Positions 53,635 to 62,137 of a stretch of DNA of 64,000 nucleotides are shown here, in pieces; position 1 is the first letter of the stretch; each line of letters opens with the position of its first letter. The stretch is from Nemertoderma westbladi (taxonomy: Eukaryota; Xenacoelomorpha; Nemertodermatida; Nemertodermatidae): NCBI GenBank assembly GCA_032718475.1, contig JAUCBJ010007084.1, positions 1-64,000 of the forward strand, read 5' to 3'. The notes below the pieces were generated by a model. That model had not been told where the DNA came from, did not search any database, and saw nothing but the letters and a program-made list of their open reading frames with translations. Position numbers and translations under genes: made by a program.

Positions 53635-55747
53635 TCATTCGGTAGGCTCACAAGTCTTCCTCGAAGTCGTAGATTGCGATGTAAACTGATTAAGCGGTCG
53701 CGTGTCTACTGGTCTCCATTGTTTGGTAGGCTCACAAGTCTTCCTCGAAGTCGTAGATTGCGATGTAAACTGGTTAAGCGGTTGCGTGTCTACTGGTCTC
53801 CGTTGTTCGGTAGGCTCAGAAGTCTTCCTCGAAGTCGTAGATTGCGATGTAAACTGGTTAAGCGGTCGCGTGTCTACTGGTCTCCGTTGTTTGGTAGGCT
53901 CACAAGTCTTCCTCGAAGTCGTAGATTGCGATATAAACTGAAACGCTGGTCGCGTAATGGCGTTTGCGTCTAAAGTCCTCGTAGGTCTAAACACAATTGG
54001 ATCTGCGTTGTGCGTGACCGGTTTCGGTGTCGAAGGTTGACTCACCTGTTTAGTCGTCAGTAATGCAGTCCCTGCCAATAAACTACTACGATCTGTAATC
54101 GGTGGGTTACTTACCTTGACTTTCGGAATAGGCGATGACGTTGCTCTTGGCGGTACAAACTTGTCCGGAATAACATAACTGTGTTCCGTCGCATCGTGTA
54201 TAGGAGATATACTGCTACTACCCGCAATCGAAACAGGTCCTTTGTTCGTAATTGGTGCAAACATTGGAGTTACTTGAGGAAATCGTTGACACAAATCTTT
54301 AACCAATTCCCGTTCTTGCTCAGGTGCTCCTACGCTTCCTTCCTTCATCCGTTCCTGAATTTGACAATGCCTTACCTCTATCCGGTCTAGATCGTGTCCG
54401 TCTCGAGATCTCATCGATCGATCGCGGGCTTGAAGATCCAGATCTTCATTGGCATTGGCTAATTCTCTCGCCTTCCTTTCGAGTTCGAAATGAAGTTTAA
54501 CTTCTTTCTCGTGTTGTTCCGTCTGTTGTTGTTGCGCCTCGAACTCCGCTAGTCATATAGCTGATTGAGCCTTTATCTGTCGTTTTTTCAACTCGGCTCG
54601 AGCTTCCGAAACTCGCCTTTGTTCGTCCAATTCGGCTGTTGCCGCTTGTTTCTCCAACTTAGTGTGTTCGTCGCGCTAACTCAGCTTGTCGTTCCAACTC
54701 AGCTGTTGCTGCTCGTTGCGCTAACTCAGCTGCTGCTGTACACTGTGCTATTTCTAACTCTAACCTTTCCATCTCAGCTGCTTCTAGTTCTGCTGCTTCT
54801 TGCAGATGAGAGATTCTCGCAACATTTGCGACGCGTAGTTTCTCTTCCTCTACAGCTGCTTGTACCGTCAATAACTGAGTTTGTTCCTCGATTTCCCGTT
54901 GTTGTCTGTAGAACTGTTGTTGCTGTCGAGAAATTTCTGATGTTACCATACTTACCTCGCCAATTTCGCTGCGAATACTCACCAATGATTGATCCAGTAT
55001 TCCCGGTGCCAGGTCGATTTGTACGGGTGAAGTTTCCCTCGTAGCTTCTGGCACGGTTTCCAAATCGCCAACGTCTTCGCCGCACATACGTAAGTGATCC
55101 ATCAGGTATTTCAATTGTCCATCCAATCTGTACAGTTCTTGTTCTTCCTCGGGTTGTAACAGTTTGTCGGAAACTGACTCACCTAATAACTGGTCCGCTT
55201 GTTCCTGTTGTATCAGTCTAACGGCCGTCTTAAACTAAATTAGTTTCTCCCTAGCGATCATTAATTTCTCGAGGATCTTAAACTGTGTGTCCGTATCCTG
55301 TCTTTGTCTAGCTAGATCTTGTAGACTGATTAGGTTATCTACAGACTTATGTACTTTACTTTGTACTCTAACCTGTAGGGTGTAGAATTCGAACCGAGAC
55401 ATCGGAGCGGTCAACTTGTCTAATATGCGTTGGCCTTCTCCAATACTCCTGTTAATATGCGCCATGTATCCTCCGACGCTTCTAACAACGCTCTCTTGGC
55501 TTCCTACTGAACTTACCATGTCCGTTTCCCTGTATCTAGGTTGCGGAACAGTTAGAAAATCCTCGGTCCTGCCGTCGCCTCGTACTACGGCATCCGGTAC
55601 TCCCATTGGATGTACTGGTGACGCACACGGTGTAGGTTCGGTAGGCTCGCGAGTCTTCCCCTGTGGTTCTTCCGCTACTGACTTATCCGCGTCACATGAG
55701 TCATATTTGGTATGTGTATTCTTCGTATAGTCCTGTTTGTCACTCAT
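53635..55747 (-). pseudogene. Coiled-coil gag-like ORF of element 2
   Basis: Starts at ATG 55,747. A TAG at 55,235 and a frameshift between 54,420 and 54,660 interrupt it. The middle is a Q/E/A-rich coiled coil (about 54,660-55,100). The last part has four 28-residue repeats (84 bp each, 53,641-53,976) with TSRKTCEPT and RRPVDT, each holding a hairpin motif. It ends in UGA at a position where sister repeats have Gln; the same frame continues into the DUF1759 gag. Confidence 0.7.
53641..53976 (-). repeat. 84-bp tandem repeat in gag, 4 copies
   Basis: Period of exactly 84 bp (28 codons). GGTAGGCTCACAAGTCTTCC starts at 53,641, 53,725, 53,809 and 53,893 with small changes. Each unit contains one element 2 hairpin motif, so motif number grew here by tandem duplication without losing the frame. 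Confidence 0.9.
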
Positions 55748-56598
55748 TTCGGTAGTTGTAAGTCAAGTAAAGTATGAGTGTCAAAGTATCAAATTTACCG
55801 TATTTATATCTAAACGGTACTAATTACAGTCATATAAAATTAGCCTACCGGCCGATTTTATAGCAAATGGATAAAATTCGCCTAGCAGCCAATTTTACAG
55901 CAAATAAATGTCACGGAATAAGTATATAATAAAATTAGCCTATCGGCCAATTTTATAACAAATAAATCGGATAACGATATACGTTATCAAAATATAAATC
56001 AAACACAAATAATTACGGACTAATTCAGCAATAAACAAAGAAATCGTACAGAATGCATAAGTACTTTAGACAGTGAAACCCACAATAATTTTAACTAATA
56101 CGGTAATGCCTAACTGATTTATGCAACTTTTCAAACTTACCCACTCCAATAATTCTCCAGAAAAACAGATTCCCAGATACAAACCGGACGTGAACCTTTC
56201 CGTTTCCAGCGTTGCGGACGAAGTGCGATTTTTCCCAACCAAAGTTGTTGGGTTATCTATCTCCCAAACTTGCTAAACACGGTCTTTCTCTCGTTGCAGT
56301 CTAGAAATGAGCTCTGAATCCTGAAAAACAAAAGAGTTTGGTTTTACTTTTACGAAAATTTTGTACCGGTACAATATGGTATTTAAACCCTTTTTTTTAA
56401 ACACCGGTATTCAATTCCAAATATTTTACACGCGTTTCAAATCAAAATTTTTATTTCAAAATTAGCACTTAGCTAATCAAATACAAATTTGACCTCAAAA
56501 TACAAATTTTCAAACAATTTTAGTCCTACTAAACCGTAGTTCAGCAAAACATATTCCTACTAAATTAGGAAATATGTTAAATAATACCATATTCCTAC
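55748..56598 (-). other. 5' UTR of element 2
   Basis: AT-rich, with a repeated phrase around CGGCCAATTTTATA near 55,850-55,960 and an imperfect palindrome near 56,551-56,577. No clear tRNA-complementary primer site; the strand after the LTR begins GTAGGAATATGG. Confidence 0.5.
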
Positions 56599-57483
56599 GA
56601 AATGGAAGAGACGGGACTAATACCTGCAATGTCCTACTGTAAAGTCTGTGAATCAAAGCATAATACGACCTTCTCACCAAAACAGTAAACTCTAAGTAAA
56701 CAAACCTATTGCAGTATTGGTCTCTTATAACCGGTGAGGCAGAAAACAGCTGTCTAACCTTCAGGCGATGGGCGAATAACTAAGGATGATATTGCGGGTT
56801 GTCTCTTCCTACATTCCTCCGATGTTCCCGTCTATTGCTGCGGTCCGCTACCTAGCCTGCCATCCATCTTTCAGTTGGGTTCACCGTGGTGAAACATAGT
56901 AAAAGGCAGATGTGGCGAATACTTCTATCTTTATTACAAAATTTAAACGATAACTAATATACAATAACATTTACAAAGTTAAAGTAGTGAATAAGTGAAT
57001 AACTAAGTGAAGTATATAGAAGGTTACTATCAGATAACTAATGAACAAATTGCACCTTTTATAGCAAATTGGTGCTGCAAACAATCGAGAATATTCTATG
57101 AGTTATATTGGGTTTTAAAGATAATCATTGGTCCAGCAAACACATATCTTGTACGACATTGGTTACTATCAGATAACTGCAATCATATTGGTTAATCTAC
57201 CTTAAGCAGATGCAATTAAATCGTAGCGGTCAATTTGAATGAGTTGAAATTTAGCACAAAAAATAATTCGCACTTGCTAGGATTCGAACTCAACACCTAC
57301 TGAACGATTTTCCAGCGCATAACCGACTGAGCTACTGAACCACTTGATCAACATTGTACAGCTATAGCTATTGTATAGCTATAGTAAAGACAAATGAGGA
57401 CTTAATGTAATCTTTATAACAAGTTTATTCCAACAAATAAAATTTTTGAAAATCCACGGCTTTTATGAGGATATAATTCTATA
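56599..57483 (-). repeat. 5' LTR of element 2 (internally deleted)
   Basis: 885 bp. It shares both ends with the left LTR but lacks the block corresponding to about 20,365-21,300 of that copy, and retains a block (about 56,750-56,910) that the left LTR lost. The tRNA-like module is at 57,268-57,346. Confidence 0.8.
57268..57346 (-). other. tRNA-like module in the element 2 LTR (right copy)
   Basis: Same box A (TAGCTCAGTCGG) and box B (GAGTTCGAATCC) as the left copy, with essentially identical sequence. Confidence 0.6.
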
Positions 57484-57488
57484 TTATC
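57484..57488. repeat. Target-site duplication TTATC, right copy (element 2)
   Basis: Matches 20,221-20,225 across the 37-kb nest. Confidence 0.7.
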
Positions 57489-57750
57489 CTCAACACCTTT
57501 TCAACATGTATTTCATAAATCATCACATTGATTTCAGAAAGTTCTATTTGGGTTTCAGTTTTTTCATTGTGATTTCAAAATGTTACAATTTGATTTCAAT
57601 AAATCTATTTCAATTTCAGAATATACCATTTGTATTTAAACAAATACATTTCAATTTCAACATATGTCATTTGGATTCTAAAATTATCATTTCGATTTCA
57701 GAATGCGTCTTTTGGATTTCAAAAATTACATTACGATTTCAGATAAGGAA
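57489..57750. repeat. Degenerate repeat of ATTTCAGAA-like units
   Basis: About nine loosely spaced copies of CATTTCGATTTCAGAA-like words at 25-30-bp intervals between the edge of element 2 and the LINE. It may be the 5' UTR of the LINE or host DNA. Confidence 0.5.
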
Positions 57751-59640
57751 AGAATAATTTTGAAATATATCAAATGGAATTTATGAATCCCAATTACAAT
57801 ATTTTGAACTCAAAATGCTTATCTACTGTAATTACATTTTTAAATTACATTTTTCTTGCCGATGTAAAGGGAGTAGATCAAGGAGTCGTGGAGGAAAGGG
57901 GAAAAGAAAGGAAAGAGAGGAAGATCGAGAAGACCGAGAAGAAAGAAGAACCAACCAGTTGAAATGTAAAAAGACACTAAAGATTGCTACAATGAACGCA
58001 CGCACGATGAAACCACATAACAAACAGGGTGACATGGTCGCTCTGGCAATGGAATATAACATCGACATCATCTGCATCCAAGAACATCGGATTTGTCATG
58101 AAGACACTGCCATGAAGTACAATGACATTGGAAATGGATGGACGTTAGTAACAAGCTCAGCAGTAAGAAACTCGGCCAATGCATCAATTGGTGGAGTTTC
58201 GGGGTCAATCGGCAACAGTTATATGTTGCTACAGTCCAACCAATGCCTCAGAGCCAGAACAAGCAGTCAAGTTTTATGAAGAACTGACTGGACTTATAAA
58301 GGACATTCCGAAACACAATGTTAAATTCATTGCTGGTGACCTGAATGCCCAAATTGGCCCAGAAGACATCAAGGGTTATACCTATAACACCAGTTCCAAC
58401 AGAAATGGGTACTTACTTTTAGACCTAATGGAAGAATGTGAATTGATACCAACAAACAACACATTCGAAAAGAGTAAGGGGAAGCTATGGACCTTTCAAT
58501 ACCCTAATGGAACCAAAGCACAACTGGATTACATCCTCATAAACAAAAAGTGGAGAAACAGCATGATCAACTGCGAGGCATACAGCTCGTTCAACCTAAT
58601 TGGTTCGGACCACAGAATTGTGACTGCAGAGATCAGACTCAGTTTGAGAGCCAGCAAACCCAGGACAAGCAAGCAAATCAAATATGACTGGGAAAAACTC
58701 AGAACTGACAATGCTGTAAAGGATGCTTATACAGTAGTAGTTAAAAACCGCTTTGAAGCACTTCAGTCAATGGATGAAGACCAATCCACCAATTCAATAT
58801 ACCAGAATATAATAACAGCCCACAAGGAATCAGCTAAGAGGCATATCCTCCAGAAACCCAAACGAAAACAATATTTGCCATAGCAAAACTCTGAGGTTAC
58901 TTGTAAGAGAGAAGATCTTAAGATAGCCTACAAAGTTAAAACCGAACAACCAACAACCGAAAACATTAACAAGGTTGAGAAAGCTAAGGACGATCTTAAA
59001 TTGGCCTAAAACATCAGCCAGGAAAAGTACATACAGGATAAAACTGAAGCAATTACAACTGCTCACATACAGCAACAATCAAGACTTACCTGGCAAACTG
59101 TAAATGAGGTATCTGGTCGGAAAAGTTGTGCAAAGGGGCCCCTCAAAGCCGATAGTCCTGAAGAACGTGTTGGGAAGTGGAAAAATCACTTCAGCAACTT
59201 GCTTGGGCAGCCACCAAACATCGAGGTCAGCCCTACAAGGAAAATATATGACAAGACACTACCTATAGAAACAGGGGACTTCACACCTGCCGAACTCCAA
59301 AGAAGCATTAAAAGCATGTCCAATAATAAAGCGAGTGGATTAGATGAAATCCCAGCAGAGGTATGGAAAACCGGAGTGCTAAATAGACCATTATTGAATG
59401 TTTACAACCGGATGTTAAAAGGGGAAAAGCCACAACCAATTTGGACTAAAGGTCAACTAAAGCCTCTCCCCAAGAAAGGAGACCTCGGCATACCAACAAA
59501 CTATCGTGGGATCTGTCTGCTTGTGGTAGCTGCCAAAATATACAATAAAATGATTCTATATAGGATTAGGCCTCACATAGAGAAACTACTGCGTAAGAGC
59601 CAAAACGGATTTCGACCAAGTAGATCAACAATAGCTCAAA

Positions 59641-60747
59641 TAATAAGTGAATTGTTGTGGGGTGAGTGACGCGGTGAATTAAATATATAATGTAAATAGG
59701 ACAATATGATAATGCTCTCCATAGCGAAAAATATCAACCGACCCTGTTGGGGCTCGAACCCGGTACCTAGGTTTCAAACTTCTGGTTATCATCAGCCGGG
59801 TGAGTGTACTGAGCTACCAGGCCGGATGAATATTTCGTTATGGAGTGGAAGATCATATTAAGGCCATACAATCACTCAAAGTAAAGTACAACTTCCGTTA
59901 TTCCCGTGCTCTGCCAGAAATGGCAACCATGCCTCAAAGAATAACTATTATACAGTGTTGTAGAAACCACTGTAACCCCGTATGCCTGGCCCAGGCTGTT
60001 AGTTAATGATAATAAGTGAATTGTTGTGGGGTGAGTGACGCGGTGAATTAAATATATAATGTAAATAGGACAATATGATAATGCTCTCCATAGCGAAAAA
60101 TATCAACCGACCCTGTTGGGGCTCGAACCCGGTACCTAGGTTTCAAACTTCTGGTTATCATCAGCCGGGTGAGTGTACTGAGCTACCAGGCCGGATGAAT
60201 ATTTCGTTATGGAGTGGAAGATCATATTAAGGCCATACAATCACTCAAAGTAAAGTACAACTTCCGTTATTCCCGTGCTCTGCCAGAAATGGCAACCATG
60301 CCTCAAAGAATAACTATTATACAGTGTTGTAGAAACCACTGTAACCCCGTATGCCTGGCCCAGGCTGTTAGTTAATGATAATAAGTGAATTGTTGTGGGG
60401 TGAGTGACGCGGTGAATTAAATATATAATGTAAATAGGACAATATGATAATGCTCTCCATAGCGAAAAATATCAACCGACCCTGTTGGGGCTCGAACCCG
60501 GTACCTAGGTTTCAAACTTCTGGTTATCATCAGCCGGGTGAGTGTACTGAGCTACCAGGCCGGATGAATATTTCGTTATGGAGTGGAAGATCATATTAAG
60601 GCCATACAATCACTCAAAGTAAAGTACAACTTCCGTTATTCCCGTGCTCTGCCAGAAATGGCAACCATGCCTCAAAGAATAACTATTATACAGTGTTGTA
60701 GAAACCACTGTAACCCCGTATGCCTGGCCCAGGCTGTTAGTTAATGA
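59641..60747 (-). repeat. Three identical 369-bp tandem units with tRNA-like core, inside the LINE
   Basis: Units start at 59,641, 60,010 and 60,379, and appear identical by eye. A partial fourth copy of the first about 25 bases (TAATAAGTGAATTGTTGTGG and on) follows at 60,748 and runs into the LINE. That shared piece is LINE sequence, so each unit is target piece plus insert. Within the insert, TCCATAGCGAAAAATAT and ATATTTCGTTATGGA form an imperfect inverted repeat around the tRNA-like part, and the unit ends with the palindrome GCCTGGCCCAGGC. No coding capacity. Confidence 0.9.
59738..59825 (-). tRNA. tRNA-like sequence in 369-bp unit 1 (probable pseudogene)
   Basis: 88 nt on the minus strand. 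Ends pair as a 7-bp acceptor stem (CCGGCCT with GGGTCGG, two wobbles). Box A is TGGTAGCTCAGT and box B GGGTTCGAGCCCC. The D and anticodon arms fold poorly by eye and no anticodon can be assigned. Copies at 60,107-60,194 and 60,476-60,563. Confidence 0.4.
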
Positions 60748-61809
60748 TAATAAGTGAATTGTTGTGGGGTGATGACTTTTGTGGACTTCAAGAAGGCATT
60801 CGACTCCATCCATAGAGGTAAAATTGTTGCTGGCATTGGATTGTTATATTGTGACACAGAAGCGCAGGTACTCTCACCAGATGGTGAAACTGAGTTTTTC
60901 TCAATCCTGGCTGGCGTACTGCAAGGTGACACATTAGCACCATTACTATTTGTAATTGTGCTGGATTACGCAATGAGGACGGCCACAAAGGGTGAAGATC
61001 TGGGATTCACACTTCAAGAACGCAGAAGTAGTAGATATCCGGTAACTACAGTCACAGACACCGACTTAGCGGATGACATCGCCCTGCTCTCTAATACGCT
61101 AGCAGATGCACAGCTTCTACTAAATAAAGTGGAGAGGGCTGCATAGGAGGTTGGATTGCATATAAATGCTACCAAGACCGAATTCATGACCTTTAATGTT
61201 GATGGAAACTTGACAACCATTGATAATAATCAACTAAGGAAGGTCGACGGCTTCCAGTACCTTGGATCATGGATAGAGAGTAGCAAAAAGGACATAGAAG
61301 TTAGGAAAGCAAAGGCTTGGGTAGCTCTATCAAAAATGGATACCATCTGGAAATCAGATCTCTCCAGGCACCTGAAGACTTAGTTCTTTCGAGCCACAGT
61401 GGAAAGTGTATTTTTATACGGGGGTGAGACCTGGACACTGACTAAATCACTTGAACAACGAATTGATGGTTGCTACACAAGACTACTAAGGGCAGCCCTA
61501 AACATCAGCTGGAGACAACACATGACAAACGCCGAGCTTTATGGTACAATACCACCTGTATCAACCACCCTCCGTGAACGCAGATTAAGATTCAGTGGGC
61601 ACTGCTGGCGAAGTAAAGACGAGGTCATACCCGATCTACTTCTCTGGCAGCCAACTCATGGAAAGCGTAGTCGTGGACAACCTGCCATAACATATATAGA
61701 TCAATTTGAAAGGGATACTGAACTTGGGAGAAACGAAATTGCGACAACTATGGAGAATCGGGAAGCCTGGAAGGATCTCATTTCCACTGTCCGAGTTCGC
61801 TCGACCTAG

Positions 61810-62137
61810 TAGTAGTAGTACTTGTATTTTAGATGTCCGAGGTAATAGATTTAATAAAAATAATTAAAGCAATATTAATTAAGGTGATCGGTGTTGGTAT
61901 ACTGCAGGTAGACCATAAATTAAACTTGGAAATCATTTGTTTTAGGACCGAATTGTCCGGGACCGAATTGTCCAGTTCCTGATAGAAACATAATTCGATG
62001 CAAAAATAAAATACTATGAAAATAAAATAACATATACTGTATTAATATGTATAATATACACCATAACCCTTAAATGCGCCTTGATTTATTGCCCTTAAAA
62101 GGCGCGTTATAAATAAATTATTATTATTATTATTTAT
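61810..62137. other. Spacer between LINE and inverted LTR
   Basis: AT-rich; ACCGAATTGTCC is duplicated at about 61,950-61,970, and TTATTATTATTATT lies at 62,120. No gene. Confidence 0.5.

Larger units (their letters stand above)
22094..55659. repeat. Element 2 dispersed hairpin motif, 13 copies (stem GGCT / AGTC)
   Basis: The core is GGCTCGCGAGTCTTCC, usually after AAA or GTA. Core positions: 22,094, 22,298, 22,550 (3' UTR); 23,976 and 45,578 (ORFX); 46,725 (gap between integrase and ORFX); 48,601 and 49,120 (linker between RNase H and integrase); 51,137 (between protease and RT); 53,645, 53,729, 53,813, 53,897 (gag, inside an 84-bp repeat); 55,644 (gag N-terminal part). The four central bases are CGCG, CACG, CATG, TGTG, CGCA or CACA, all YRYR; one copy has CAGA. 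Paired stem changes occur: GGCG/CGTC at 23,976 and GGCC/GGTC at 48,601. Coding copies give GRLTSLP-like or KTREPTE-like peptides, so more than one frame is used. Confidence 0.8.
20226..57483 (-). mobile_element. Element 2: giant BEL/Pao-type LTR retrotransposon, interrupted by element 1
   Basis: Read on the minus strand: LTR (57,483-56,599), gag-like coiled-coil ORF (55,747 down), DUF1759 gag and CCHC knuckle, aspartic protease, RT with YVDD, RNase H, integrase (to 47,027), ORFX (46,364 to 44,948 and 24,880 to 22,586), 3' UTR, GGAGCGG polypurine stretch, LTR (21,794-20,226). Removing element 1 with one target copy (20,062 bp) leaves about 17.2 kb, long for this superfamily. It carries stops at 55,235, 53,635, about 50,970, 49,652, 48,296, 47,375, 24,536, about 24,365 and 23,174, plus frameshifts, so it is inactive. 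Family assignment rests on domain order and on the gag and protease types. Confidence 0.85.
57815..61809 (+). pseudogene. APE-type LINE, decayed and interrupted
   Basis: Read 5' to 3': a Lys/Glu-rich start, then an APE endonuclease in two frames (TMNARTM, CIQEHRI; then AGDLNAQIG, SDHRIV; frameshift near 58,200); a linker with TAG at 58,881 and TAA near 59,006; RT fingers (NNKASGLDEIPAEVWK, NGFRPSRST); three 369-bp tandem units at 59,641-60,747; RT palm (FVDFKKAFDS, GVLQGDTLAPLLF, TDLADDIALLS); TAGs at 61,144 and 61,381; and a C-terminal domain (RLRFSGHCWR, HGKRSRGQPA). The tail has TAGTAGTAGTAG. About 15-20 residues normally between the fingers and FVDFKKAFDS are missing at the insertion site. 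RTE/CR1-like by motif wording; inactive. Confidence 0.85.

Noticed and set aside
39500-53637. Alternative genetic code with UGA as sense
   Set aside because: UGA interruptions are also found with TAG and TAA in decayed copies, and they are explained by CpG decay; the intact Roc-COR frame gives no support.
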